Assembly: GCA_015655215.1 (NCBI GenBank)
Contig: JAATFL010000021.1
Location: forward strand, 1-42,768
Source: Coriobacteriia bacterium
Lineage (GTDB): Bacteria > Actinomycetota > Coriobacteriia > Coriobacteriales > RUG033
Length of the DNA: 42,768 nucleotides
Reading direction: 5' to 3'
Part shown: positions 24,821 through 33,283 of the stretch, in pieces
Layout of the letters: every line of letters starts with the position of its first letter
How positions within the stretch are numbered: position 1 is the first letter of the stretch
The notes under the pieces: model-generated
Databases searched by the model: none
What the model was told of the DNA's origin: nothing
Seen by the model: only the letters and a program-made list of their open reading frames with translations
Position numbers and translations under genes: made by a program

Positions 24821-25387
24821 TCACCGATACAACGTCCTTTCCAAGAACACGAAGAGCGTCTCGCAATCATCATGGCGCTGCCGTAGTGCGGACATCAGGT
24901 TATCGAGGACGAAGGTGCTGATCGTCTCCGCATTGAAGCTCTCGGTGAGCACGGCACGATCGATGGCCGTGTCGTGCTCGAACACCGTGACCAATCCCCT
25001 CTCGATATGGTCGAGGCGGTCGTGCTCGCGCAGCTTGCCCTTCTGCCGCGTCTGAGGACTCAAACGCGAGATGTCCTCGATCCATTCGGCACGGAAACGA
25101 GCCAGGGTGTCACGCATGCTGGCAAGGAGGCGCCTGCAGAACCGCACATACGTCTCGGCGGTGTCCGGGTGGCAGAGGTTCTCATGGAACGCCGTGCCGA
25201 AGAACCGCGCGATCACATCCAACAGCAAATCGTCCTTGGTGGGATAGTGGTTGTAGATCGAGCCCACCGATATCCCGCATTCCTGGGCCACGCTGCGGAT
25301 GGTCACCGCATCGAGGCCCTCGGAACTTGCGATCCCATAGGCTTCATCCACAATCCGCTGCTTGTCGATCGTCGGTTTCATCGACAT
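24821..25387 (-). CDS. TetR/AcrR-family transcriptional regulator
   Basis: 188 residues. The N-terminal helix-turn-helix is typical: IVDEAYGIASSEGLDAVTIR, VAQECGISVGSIYNHYPTKDDLL. The C-terminal 130 residues form a helical ligand domain that is not assignable. AGGAGAGAGG precedes the ATG at 25387. It is 71 bases downstream of the second TIGR03987-like gene on the same strand and is most likely its co-transcribed repressor; tandem operator-like palindromes lie upstream of that gene. It converges with the MerR gene, with only 13 bases between the stops. Confidence 0.93.
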   Translation of the reverse strand: MSMKPTIDKQRIVDEAYGIASSEGLDAVTIRSVAQECGISVGSIYNHYPTKDDLLLDVIARFFGTAFHENLCHPDTAETYVRFCRRLLASMRDTLARFRAEWIEDISRLSPQTRQKGKLREHDRLDHIERGLVTVFEHDTAIDRAVLTESFNAETISTFVLDNLMSALRQRHDDCETLFVFLERTLYR

Positions 25388-25458
25388 GGATGCCTCTCTC
25401 CTGTCCGCCCATCACCGCGTTCGGGCAAAGGTACCGGGACACGACCCCGATACGACGC

Positions 25459-25932
25459 TCAACGCTCCATCTTGCGCCGGTTCGCCCGGATGCAGAGCGT
25501 CCCGCCGATGGCGAGCACCACCGACACCGCCAAGGGGATGGCGCTGGTGCTGGTGGTGGGCATGCCCATGAACATGCCGATCAGGTAGGGAACCAGCCAG
25601 AACAGCCATACCACGATGCTGAAGCGATGGAAGCCGTGCTTGGCCCCCTCGCTGTTGCGAACGACGACGACCGTGGCCCATGTCGCATGGGTGAGCATGA
25701 GGAGGATGGCGAGCGATCCCGAGATGGCGTGCACGCTCGGCCCCACGCCGACGCTTTGCGCCATGGACGTCATGAGGGCGGTCCCGATGGTGTCGAAGGC
25801 AAGACCGAGCCAGAAGAAGATGAGGTGTCGAGCCTCGAGGGTGCCGGATCTGCGCTCCCAGAAGACCCCGATGGTGTACAGGACCAATGCGGAGCTGATG
25901 GCGAGCACAGCCGAGATCATGAGAGGGCTCAT
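25459..25932 (-). CDS. Small four-helix membrane protein, TIGR03987 (HsmA-like), copy 2
   Basis: 157 residues. It resembles the product of 23361-23726: RHLIFFWLGLAFDTIGTALM, HAISGSLAILLMLTHATWA and RFSIVVWLFWLVPYLIGM correspond to its helices 2-4. Here a last helix (PLAVSVVLAIGGTLCI) and a basic tail RRKMER are added. Histidines sit at matching places at the start of helix 3, with an extra one inside it, as in small b-type haem proteins; this is only a suggestion. The ATG at 25932 has a textbook AAGGAGG at six-base spacing. It heads a two-gene operon with the TetR regulator. Confidence 0.85.
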   Translation of the reverse strand: MSPLMISAVLAISSALVLYTIGVFWERRSGTLEARHLIFFWLGLAFDTIGTALMTSMAQSVGVGPSVHAISGSLAILLMLTHATWATVVVVRNSEGAKHGFHRFSIVVWLFWLVPYLIGMFMGMPTTSTSAIPLAVSVVLAIGGTLCIRANRRKMER

Positions 25933-26036
25933 CTGATACCTCCTTGAGCGGAAGGTCCCGACGGTCATCCCTGCGGATCCCGTCGAACGACCCATCATCC
26001 AAACGGCACGCGCTGCGGCGAACCCATCGATCGACA

Positions 26037-26063
26037 TGAACGACGTTCACTGAACGATGTTCA
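26037..26063 (-). promoter_or_regulatory. Tandem palindromic operator for the TetR-HsmA operon
   Basis: Two 13-base palindromes, TGAACGACGTTCA at 26037-26049 and TGAACGATGTTCA at 26051-26063, are separated by one base. On the minus strand they follow directly after TAGTAT, a possible -10, and lie about 105 bases upstream of the membrane protein start. The layout suits repression by a TetR-type dimer pair. Confidence 0.68.
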
Positions 26064-26165
26064 TACTACACCGCGCAAAGCGGGAGCTGGTTGAGGGACG
26101 GCAAAGGTCCCGCAACGGCTTGGTGACGGCGAGTAGGCATCGGATGCCCGCGGGTGGGCGAGGGC

Positions 26166-26963
26166 TCAGGTCTTGGCGTCGCACAGCGCATACTTGCGTT
26201 GGATGCGCTCGAGCTTCACCTTCCAGGGCAGGTAGATGGCCGCGAGGAAGACCACGGTGGCGGTACCGTGCATGATGTCGAAGACGATGCCCGCCCCATA
26301 CGCGAGCAGCGCCGCGGGTACCGTGATGGGATGCACGTATGCGACGACGTACCAGGAGTTGAGGATGAACCCGTAGCCGAGCGCCGAGACGAACCCGTAG
26401 ACGCTCAGAACGCCGCGATGCTCGAAGGCACCATGGGTGGAGAGGACTCCGGCGACGTAGCCGACAAGCCCCCAGGCGTACATCTGCCAAGGCGTCCACG
26501 GCCCTTGCCCGAAGAAGAAGTTGGACACGAGTGCGGAGAGGGCTCCCACCATGAACCCGCTCCGGCGTCCAAACACCACGCCGGCAAGGATGCAGATGGC
26601 CGATACCGGCTTGACCGACGGGAACGGCGCGAAGAGGATGCGGACCGCGCACGCGAGCGCCACCAGCACCACGATGGGCATCACCTGACGCAGTCCCGGC
26701 GAGCTCCTCTCGAAGTTGACGAAGAAGAGCCCCACGCAGACGAACGTCATGATGAGCGTGAGAAGTCCGGCCTGGTCAACCTGAAAGTACGCGCAGACAC
26801 CCAACAGCAGGGGGACCGCGACGAGCACCGGGACCTCGGCGCTCGAGAGAAGCCGTGTGAGCAGGCGCGATGACCGCGCGGGAACGGCCGGACCGCCGGG
26901 AACCACATCGGATTCCCGCATCGCGACGGTCGCCTGGTCATGGGGACTCGGTATCCTGGTCAT
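26166..26963 (-). CDS. ECF transporter S component, predicted cobamide-specific
   Basis: 265 residues with about six membrane helices after a 40-residue cytoplasmic N-terminus. PFPSVKPVSAICILAGVVFG and the following GRRSGFMVGALSALVSNFFFGQGPWTPWQM split over two segments match the S-component fold that embeds the substrate site. GGGAGG lies six bases before the ATG at 26963. It is the last gene of the operon that starts behind the cobalamin riboswitch, 43 bases after the ATPase gene, which is the main reason to predict corrinoid as substrate. It does not look like BtuM or the vitamin-specific S families I know well. Confidence 0.88.
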   Translation of the reverse strand: MTRIPSPHDQATVAMRESDVVPGGPAVPARSSRLLTRLLSSAEVPVLVAVPLLLGVCAYFQVDQAGLLTLIMTFVCVGLFFVNFERSSPGLRQVMPIVVLVALACAVRILFAPFPSVKPVSAICILAGVVFGRRSGFMVGALSALVSNFFFGQGPWTPWQMYAWGLVGYVAGVLSTHGAFEHRGVLSVYGFVSALGYGFILNSWYVVAYVHPITVPAALLAYGAGIVFDIMHGTATVVFLAAIYLPWKVKLERIQRKYALCDAKT

Positions 26964-27006
26964 CGGGTGCCTCCCTTGTTGGCTGCCCAGCGGACGACGC
27001 TGCCCA

Positions 27007-28533
27007 TCACGTCAGCCCGAGAGCGCTCAGGTCGGCGACGGTGGGACGGAAGAAGAGGTTGCCCTCGAAGAACCCCTTCACCGGTTCGGTCGAGGCGACC
27101 TCGCCGTCGAAGAGCATCGTGACGCGGTCGGCCACGGCGACCACGAACGCCAGGTCGTGCGTGACGAGGACGACGGTCGTTCCCTTGGCGCGCTCGGCGT
27201 CGATCACCTCCACCAGCAAGCGACGCAAGGCGGCATCGAATCCCTTGGTGGGCTCGTCGAGGAGCAGGAGATCCGGTTTGGTGAGCAGGAGCTTCGCCAG
27301 CGCGACCTTCTGCTGTTGGCCTCCGCTCGTGTCGAGGGGATGCTGACCGAGAAGCCCGGCAAGGTCGAAACGCTCGACCATGGCGTCGAGGTCCGCCTCG
27401 CTGTAACCGCAGCGGCCCTGCCATTCGCGCAGCTCCTCGGCGACGGTATCGCACACGAGCAGGGCCTGGGGATCCTGCGGCAGCAGCACCTGGGCCCGGG
27501 CACGGTTGCGCACCACCCCGCGTTGCGCCTTGCGCACGCCAGCCATCACGTCGAGCAGGGTCGTCTTGCCACAGCCGTTGCCACCGACGATCGCGTGGAC
27601 CTCACCGCGGTCAACCTCGACGTCGATGCCCCGTGCCACCCAGTCCGCCTTGCGCTCGAACCTGAAGTACATCGAGGAGATGGAGATGAGCGGATCCCCC
27701 TCGGTCCCGGTGCCCTCTGCCGGATGCCGTCGCGGGGAGCGGATGTGCTCCGCACGACCGACGCCGCTCCTGTCGGGCACCCCCGTGACGATGCCCTTCT
27801 CCCCCATCTGCGCCACCGTCGTCGCATAGGGCGCCATGGACGCAGGGTCGTGGGTCGCCACCACCACGGTTATCCCCAGCTCGCGATTGACCCGGAACAG
27901 CGCGTGCAGGAAGTTCTGCGCGGCGACGGGGTCGAGCTGCGCCGTGGGTTCGTCGAGGAGGAGGAGGTCCGGCTGCAGGCACAGCACGCTCGCGAGGTTC
28001 ATTATCTGCTTCTGGCCGCCCGAGAGCTCACTGCAGGATCGATGGAACCACGACTCGATGCCGAAGAAGTGGGACGTCTCCGCGATGCGTCGACGCATCA
28101 GGTCCTGCGGCACCCCGCGGTTCTCCAGCCCGAAGGCCATCTCGTGCCACACGCTGTCGCATACGATCTGCGCGTCCGGGTTCTGGGCGACGTAGGCGAT
28201 ATGGCCCACGGCATCCGGCTCGTCGCAAAACTCCCCGAAGGGTCTTCCCAGCACCCTGAGCATGCCGGATCGCTCTCCTCGGGGGGCGAGCACGGGGTGC
28301 GCGCAGGTGAGCAACGTGGTCTTGCCGCATCCCGTGTCGCCGCACAACAGCGTATAGGACCCTCGCTCGACCACCCAGGTGATATCACGAAGCGCACGCC
28401 TGTCCGTCGCCCCGGCATAGGAGAAGGAGAAGTCCGTATAGGAAAGCGCGGGCACCGGCACTGCGGGTGCCGTCGACGACGGCGGCGTGTGCACCATCGT
28501 CGACGCACCCTCCATCACGTTCAGCGCATCCAT
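27007..28533 (-). CDS. ECF transporter fused double ATPase (EcfA-EcfA')
   Basis: 508 residues with two complete ABC ATPase domains in one chain. Domain 1 (about 20-250): Walker A GDTGCGKTTLL, Q-loop YVAQNPDAQI, signature LSGGQKQIM, Walker B LLLLDEPTAQLDP and the switch histidine in VVATHDP. Domain 2 (about 285-500): GGNGCGKTTLLD, signature TSGGQQQKVALAKLLL, LLLLDEPTKGFD and LVTHDLAF. The Q-loop of domain 1 is of the ECF type. It powers uptake with the T and S subunits encoded on either side. The ATG at 28533 has GAGGAGG and lies 13 bases inside the T-component gene. Confidence 0.95.
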   Translation of the reverse strand: MDALNVMEGASTMVHTPPSSTAPAVPVPALSYTDFSFSYAGATDRRALRDITWVVERGSYTLLCGDTGCGKTTLLTCAHPVLAPRGERSGMLRVLGRPFGEFCDEPDAVGHIAYVAQNPDAQIVCDSVWHEMAFGLENRGVPQDLMRRRIAETSHFFGIESWFHRSCSELSGGQKQIMNLASVLCLQPDLLLLDEPTAQLDPVAAQNFLHALFRVNRELGITVVVATHDPASMAPYATTVAQMGEKGIVTGVPDRSGVGRAEHIRSPRRHPAEGTGTEGDPLISISSMYFRFERKADWVARGIDVEVDRGEVHAIVGGNGCGKTTLLDVMAGVRKAQRGVVRNRARAQVLLPQDPQALLVCDTVAEELREWQGRCGYSEADLDAMVERFDLAGLLGQHPLDTSGGQQQKVALAKLLLTKPDLLLLDEPTKGFDAALRRLLVEVIDAERAKGTTVVLVTHDLAFVVAVADRVTMLFDGEVASTEPVKGFFEGNLFFRPTVADLSALGLT

Positions 28534-29435
28534 CTCAAGGCCTCCTCGAACTCGATGAAGAGCGGCAGCAGCAACAGACCCGCATAGGGTACGTATCCCC
28601 ACCACATGATGAGTGGCGTGATGGTGGGGTAGAACGCGAACTGCGAGCACGCCACCCAGGCAAGGAACGCACACACGAGTCCCAGCAGTGCGAACGACAC
28701 GGTCAGGGCCAGATCGGCACTCCCAAACCGGTAGCGCTGATACACGCTGCGGGAATTCGGACCACCCCATCCGCGCGCGCGCATCGCATCGGCGGTCCGA
28801 AGGCTGTCCTCGAGCGACCACCCCATGAGCACGGACGCCTCGCGTACCCGCAGGCTCGTGGACTCGCGCACCGACCGAGGGGCGATCGCCGTGCAGGCCT
28901 GCTGGACACCCTCCACCTCCCGGCCGCGACGTGCCAACATGGGCACGAACCGCATGATCATCGACAGCATGAGCCCGATGGTGGGAAGCACGTTGCCGAA
29001 GATGGCCAGTATCTTCTCGAACGTGAGCACCACCGCCGCGTTCGAGAACCACTGCAGCATCGCCGTGAGCATGAGGCCCATGCAAAGGCCGTATACGAGG
29101 CTCTCGAGGTAGATGGTCCGCCCCAACAGCACGAACAGCTGCGTGGTGCCAAACGCGGAGAAGAACGGGTTGAGCAGGGCGATGATGAGCACCATGGGCA
29201 GCGACCACCGCAGACTCCGCACCACCGCCCGCCACCCACGCAGGTAGCAACCATAGATGAGTGCACCCGCGAGCGAGAGCACGCAGAACACCGGTTGGAA
29301 GGCCGCCATGCTCAAGACGATGACGATGGTGAAGTACACCAGCGGTACCGCAGGATGGTAGAGGTCGAAGGCCGACCGAGAATCATGCGTGATGTCCGTG
29401 CCCGTATGCTGCTCCTCGCTCATCGGAGAGGCCAT
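28521..29435 (-). CDS. ECF transporter T component (EcfT)
   Basis: About 304 residues with four to six membrane helices and a large cytoplasmic helical region. The coupling helices carry the Ala-Arg-Gly motifs: FVPMLARRGREVEG and ADAMRARGWGG, which contact the ATPases in ECF transporters. The start is ambiguous: ATG at 29435 begins one base after the previous stop codon (TGAGATG), suggesting re-initiation, and ATG at 29423 is an alternative. It overlaps the next gene by 13 bases. A GC-rich in-frame extension to 29564 overlaps the DUF4430 gene and is rejected. Confidence 0.92.
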   Translation of the reverse strand: MASPMSEEQHTGTDITHDSRSAFDLYHPAVPLVYFTIVIVLSMAAFQPVFCVLSLAGALIYGCYLRGWRAVVRSLRWSLPMVLIIALLNPFFSAFGTTQLFVLLGRTIYLESLVYGLCMGLMLTAMLQWFSNAAVVLTFEKILAIFGNVLPTIGLMLSMIMRFVPMLARRGREVEGVQQACTAIAPRSVRESTSLRVREASVLMGWSLEDSLRTADAMRARGWGGPNSRSVYQRYRFGSADLALTVSFALLGLVCAFLAWVACSQFAFYPTITPLIMWWGYVPYAGLLLLPLFIEFEEALRWMR

Positions 29436-29436
29436 C

Positions 29437-30165
29437 TCATGCCGTGTAATCCCACGAGACACGGTCCCCATCGTGTAGGACATAGCTTGAGCAGGAGGCG
29501 CTGGGCTCGGCCCCGTTGACTGAGTAGACCCATCCGCTCGTCGAGCTGACCTCCTTCTCCACAAGACCGCCTATGGAGCTGACGTATTTGCCGTAAGCGG
29601 TGGTGTTCGCATTGAACGACACACCCGTCGCCACGAGCGCATCGTAGACGGTCGCCCCCTGCGCCAAACTCACCGTTGAGTCGTAGGACACCGGGCTGCC
29701 CGCCGCGTCGCTGGAGATGGAGATGGAGACCTGCATGGCCGCCGTCGTGCTCGACGAGCTCGAACCCGACGAGGAGTCCGCACTCGTCGATGAATCAGAG
29801 GAATCGGCGCCGTCGCCAGACGAGCTTGCCGACGAGGTCGATGACCCCGATGCACCACCATCTGCGGTCGAGCCGGTCACCGTCGAGCCCGCATTGGTGG
29901 AATCCGAGGAGCCCTCGGTGCCCGCGAGGGAGTCCGCACCGGTGCCCTCCGCATCGACGGTGCCGTTGGAGGCATTGTTCGCGGCCTCGGTGTTGACCGT
30001 CTGCAGCAAACCACTGCCCGCGATCGCGCTCTGGGTGGCCGGTGACATGAGTGCATAGACGGAGATGCCGATCAGAACCACCGAAAGGCAGGCGACGACG
30101 ATGAGCACCGTACGTTTCCGAACGCTCAGGGATGCCATCTTCTTCCCGCCCTTGTCCGCTGTCAT
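29437..30165 (-). CDS. Membrane-anchored DUF4430 (transcobalamin C-terminal-like) protein
   Basis: 242 residues. A basic start and one membrane helix (about 16-40) anchor the protein with the rest outside. A Ser/Thr/Gly/Asp-rich linker (about 55-145) acts as a stalk. The C-terminal 95 residues are a DUF4430 domain: GATVYDALVATG, YGKYVSSIGGLVEKE, GWVYSVNG and YVLHDGDRVSWDYTA. DUF4430 resembles the beta-domain of human transcobalamin and intrinsic factor. The gene overlaps its upstream neighbour as ATGA and is nearly contiguous with the T-component gene. With the riboswitch upstream, it probably presents cobamides to the ECF transporter. Confidence 0.92.
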   Translation of the reverse strand: MTADKGGKKMASLSVRKRTVLIVVACLSVVLIGISVYALMSPATQSAIAGSGLLQTVNTEAANNASNGTVDAEGTGADSLAGTEGSSDSTNAGSTVTGSTADGGASGSSTSSASSSGDGADSSDSSTSADSSSGSSSSSTTAAMQVSISISSDAAGSPVSYDSTVSLAQGATVYDALVATGVSFNANTTAYGKYVSSIGGLVEKEVSSTSGWVYSVNGAEPSASCSSYVLHDGDRVSWDYTA

Positions 30166-32750
30166 TGCGACCGCCTCCTGAGATAGGACACCGCGAGATA
30201 GGCACCCGCGCCGAGAAGCCCTGCGATGCCAACACCCAACCCGACCCAGGGCAGGGGGAACCCGGAAGACGTGGAGACCGGCGAGTCGAAGGCAGCCTGG
30301 CTTGCCGCATCCTCCGAGGCCCCGATGGCCGACGTGACCGAGGCCCCGGTTCCCGTCGAGGAGGAGGCCGTCGCGACATCGGAGGAGGCGGCGGCAGTCT
30401 CGTCGCCCGTAGCGGTCGAGGCGCGAGCCGCGGTAAGTCGCCCGCTGTCCGCGCTGACGTCCGTTCCGTCGTCGCCTGTCGAGTCGCCACCGTCAACGGT
30501 CGAGACTCCGTCCGTGCCGTCGGAAGTCGCCGGCGCGTATCTGAGGGCGAAGAAGGTCCCCGAGTCGTTCGAGTAGTAGAGCTGTCCGTTTGAATCGACG
30601 ATGAGGGACTTCATGCAATAGTTCTGCTCGCTCTCGTCGGGGGTGTAGATGAGCTGCGCCGCACTGTCCCCGACACGGTAGACGTAGACGCCGCCTGGTG
30701 TGGTGTTGCACGTGAAGTAGGCGTAGGTACCCCCATCGGCACCCGTCAACACCAATGGGGCGCACTGCACGCTTGCCGGGAGTGAAACCGTGTCGACGAC
30801 TTTGAGCGTCGAGGCGTCGATGACCGCCAAGACACCCGTATAGTCTGCCCGAGACCCACCCACGTACAGCATGCCGTCACGGAGGGTGGGCGTCGAGACG
30901 GATGTGTCCGCGAACTGTACCTTCGCCGTCTCGGAGAGCATGCCGTCCGCAGAGAGCGCGATGGAGTGAAGGTACCCATCGTAGGTGACCACGTAGAGGG
31001 TCGTGCCCTCGTCGTTAGCCACGATCGTCGACCGTATCGCCGCTCCCAGGTCGAGGGCGGAGAGCAACTGTCCATCGGATGCACTCACCGCCGTGAGGAT
31101 ACCGTCGTCGCCACCATAGACGAGCATGTCGCCACACACTGCGGCGCCGGTGTAGTAATAGCCCGCCACGGTGTTGACGTTGCGCCATGCCACATCACCG
31201 GTGAGCAGGTCGACCGCCTGGTAGACACCTGACGAAGACAAGCTCGACGAGCCGAAGATGGCGGTGCCCATGAAGACGAGTCCGCCTGACTCCGTGAGCG
31301 TGGTGGTCGAGTAGGAGCCGGAGCTGATGGCGTCGGTGACCCAGAGAGTCGTGTAATTCTCGGCAGAGATGCCCTGCAGCCGCCCATCGGAGAGAGGGAC
31401 GACTATGATGCCGTCGGCATAGACGGGACGGCAGGCGAAATCGATGGAGCCGGCCAGGGTGATACCGTGGCCTGTGAGCGATGTCCCGTCGACGGTGGAG
31501 AACACCTGCAGCTTCGCCGCATCGCTGGAGGAGCTGCCGTAGTTCCCGGACATGGTCACGAGGTAGACCGCGTCGTTGACGATGAGCGGGTCGGAGATAT
31601 TGACGTACTGGGTACCGTCGTCCTGCAGCGATGCCGACCACGAAACCTGCGTGGTGTCGCTGGTGGTGGGAGCGGCGGTCGTGGTACTCGCGCCGCTGCC
31701 GCTGTTGTAACCCGTCCACCCGGCGGGAAGGTCGGTGTGCGATGCCGTCGGGTCGACGGTTACCGGTGGGGAAGAACCGTCATCCGATACCGCTCCGCTC
31801 CCAGAGGCCGAGTAATACCAGGTGACCTTATCGCCTTCCTTGAGCGCATAACCCGATGCACCGACATCTGACGCCACCCCGTTGATGAACAGCTGCCAGT
31901 ACTTGCCGGTCGTGGCATCGTAACCGAGGGTGCGCAAGCCGTCGGGCGAGGTGATGGTGCTGAGGTAGTCGCCGTAGGCAGTGTCGCTCACGATGTCGGC
32001 CGTGAGGCCGGTTGCGGCGAGCGCCGCCCTCGTCACGTCCAGGGCCGTCGAACCCGCGGCCACCGAGTAGGACGCGCTGCTCGCCCAGACCTCGTCGTCA
32101 CCGCTCGCGTCCGCCCCCACGATCGAGCAGGTCGTCGAGACGTCCTTGGCATCTGCACCGTAATACCACGTGATCTTGTCGCCCATCTGAACGACGTACG
32201 AGCTCGCACCCACGTCCGAGTATTCGCCGTTGACGAGGAACTGCCAGTAGGCACCGGTCGTGGCGTCATACCCGAGCGTGAGTGAACCATCCGATGAGGT
32301 GATGGTGCTGAGGTAGTCGCCGTAGGCAGTGTCGCTCACGATATCGGCCGTGAGGCCGGTTGCGGCGAGCGCCGCCCTCGTCACGTCCAGGGCCGTCGAA
32401 CCCGCGGCCACCGAGTAGGACGCATCGGTTGCCCAGACCTCGCTGCTACCACTCGCATCCACCCCAACGATCGAGCAGGTCGCCGAGACGGTGGCATCCG
32501 CGACATCGGTGGAATCCACGTTGGTCGCATCCGCGGCGGGTGCGCCGGCAGCGCTTGCAGCAACTGTCGTGTTGGCAGTTGCCTCGGCGGTCGTGCCACT
32601 GATGTTCTCTGTGGTGGTGGAGGTGGATGAACTCACGATGGCCGCATCGCTTGTCTCGGTGCTTGCCTGCGCGAAGGCAGGCTGCGGAACGAGTAGTATC
32701 GCCAGCGCGAACGACAGCAGCATCGCGAGAGACGCTCTATTGGATTTCAT
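30162..32750 (-). CDS. Surface protein with two DUF4430 domains, beta-propeller and C-terminal membrane anchor
   Basis: 862 residues. A signal peptide ends at about residue 27 (QPAFA). After a Ser/Thr/Ala-rich spacer come two DUF4430 domains of 116-residue period, each opening with CSIVG (C92 and C208) and closing with a GDKxTWYY strand. Residues about 365-720 form a PQQ/WD40-like propeller with repeated blades such as LYVVTYDGYLHSIAL and LVFMGTAIFGS. A second Ser/Thr-rich stalk leads to a C-terminal membrane helix (about 833-855) and RRRSQ. It should stand on the outer face of the membrane and bind cobamide or another riboswitch-linked ligand. It is the first gene after the cobalamin riboswitch and overlaps the next gene as ATGA. 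Confidence 0.92.
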   Translation of the reverse strand: MKSNRASLAMLLSFALAILLVPQPAFAQASTETSDAAIVSSSTSTTTENISGTTAEATANTTVAASAAGAPAADATNVDSTDVADATVSATCSIVGVDASGSSEVWATDASYSVAAGSTALDVTRAALAATGLTADIVSDTAYGDYLSTITSSDGSLTLGYDATTGAYWQFLVNGEYSDVGASSYVVQMGDKITWYYGADAKDVSTTCSIVGADASGDDEVWASSASYSVAAGSTALDVTRAALAATGLTADIVSDTAYGDYLSTITSPDGLRTLGYDATTGKYWQLFINGVASDVGASGYALKEGDKVTWYYSASGSGAVSDDGSSPPVTVDPTASHTDLPAGWTGYNSGSGASTTTAAPTTSDTTQVSWSASLQDDGTQYVNISDPLIVNDAVYLVTMSGNYGSSSSDAAKLQVFSTVDGTSLTGHGITLAGSIDFACRPVYADGIIVVPLSDGRLQGISAENYTTLWVTDAISSGSYSTTTLTESGGLVFMGTAIFGSSSLSSSGVYQAVDLLTGDVAWRNVNTVAGYYYTGAAVCGDMLVYGGDDGILTAVSASDGQLLSALDLGAAIRSTIVANDEGTTLYVVTYDGYLHSIALSADGMLSETAKVQFADTSVSTPTLRDGMLYVGGSRADYTGVLAVIDASTLKVVDTVSLPASVQCAPLVLTGADGGTYAYFTCNTTPGGVYVYRVGDSAAQLIYTPDESEQNYCMKSLIVDSNGQLYYSNDSGTFFALRYAPATSDGTDGVSTVDGGDSTGDDGTDVSADSGRLTAARASTATGDETAAASSDVATASSSTGTGASVTSAIGASEDAASQAAFDSPVSTSSGFPLPWVGLGVGIAGLLGAGAYLAVSYLRRRSQ
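31951..32075. repeat. Near-identical direct repeat, copy A (second DUF4430 domain)
   Basis: 125 bases differing from copy B at 32299-32423 by a single base. They encode the central part of each DUF4430 domain (SYSVAAGSTALDV to the TIT segment). Sequence outside the repeat is clearly less similar, so the identity points to recent gene conversion. Confidence 0.95.
32299..32423. repeat. Near-identical direct repeat, copy B (first DUF4430 domain)
   Basis: Partner of 31951-32075, offset 348 bases (116 codons). It matches at 124 of 125 bases; the difference is a silent-looking G/A in the aspartate-isoleucine region. Confidence 0.95.
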
Positions 32751-32844
32751 GTTCTTATCCCATCATAATCCAGCAATGTTAAGAACGAATCAGCACACGT
32801 GACCGTACCGGGCGGCGCGGATGCACCGCGTGCACGTCACGATA

Positions 32845-32997
32845 GATGGTTTGGTTTTCCGGCTTTGGGCTCCGTGTCCAGAAGGTGGACGCGAGCCGTT
32901 TACGGTTACTGGTATAGTGCGGGATTCTCACCCGACTTACCCCAACGCCCCCTGGCGCTGCGTCGACACGGCGGATTCGCCGCACCGACAAACCATC
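32845..32997 (-). ncRNA. Cobalamin riboswitch
   Basis: Read on the minus strand, GATGGTTTG (32997-32989) and CAAACCATC (32853-32845) form a perfect nine-pair P1 stem enclosing 135 bases. Inside is GTCGGGTGAGAATCCCGC, the conserved core (B12-box) of cobalamin riboswitches, then CAGTAACCGTAAACGG and, near the 3' end, GGAGCCCAAAGCCGG, which fits the actinobacterial form. A downstream stem (CGTGAC with GTCACG, 32798-32841) is a candidate expression platform. It lies about 95 bases upstream of the DUF4430 propeller gene and should lower expression of the operon when cobalamin is plentiful. Confidence 0.88.
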
Positions 32998-33283
32998 GTG
33001 CAAATTTGGGCGATTGAAACGACAGACCACTCGATGGTCAGATGTGTCGCAGCACCCGCAGACAACCTATCCCATACCCTGATGTCACACGAAGAGGTGT
33101 CCTTGCCAAGCTTGCACTCGAATCTTCGGGCATCAACCCCTCTCACGTACCTCGGCACCAATCGGCCCCATTGTATCCTGCCCTCCTGGCATATCCAGGT
33201 GTCCCCCGACGACCATCGGCTATCGGCGATATAACGGATTCGGACGTGCGCTCAAATCGGCAGAAGGCAAGCGAGGCCTCGCC
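32998..33283 (-). promoter_or_regulatory. Promoter region of the riboswitch operon
   Basis: No gene is seen between the riboswitch and the adenosyltransferase gene. TACAAT at 33170-33175 with TGGATA 16 bases upstream (33192-33197), minus strand, is a tolerable promoter and would give about 165 bases of RNA before the aptamer. The palindrome GCGAGGCCTCGC at 33271-33282, directly after the adenosyltransferase stop, may end that transcript. Confidence 0.35.

Noticed and set aside
26857-28587. 576-codon plus-strand open frame
   Set aside because: It is antisense to the fused ECF ATPase. The low-complexity Val/Glu/His content has no recognisable fold.
29436-29564. Extension of the EcfT start to 29564
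   Set aside because: The extra residues overlap the DUF4430 gene and are Arg/Pro-rich without a ribosome binding site; the TGAGATG junction explains the true start.
29650-30000. Ser/Thr-rich repetitive stretch as a possible CRISPR or tandem repeat
   Set aside because: It is the coding sequence of a flexible protein stalk, with irregular codons and no regular repeat-spacer order. No CRISPR array was seen in the window.
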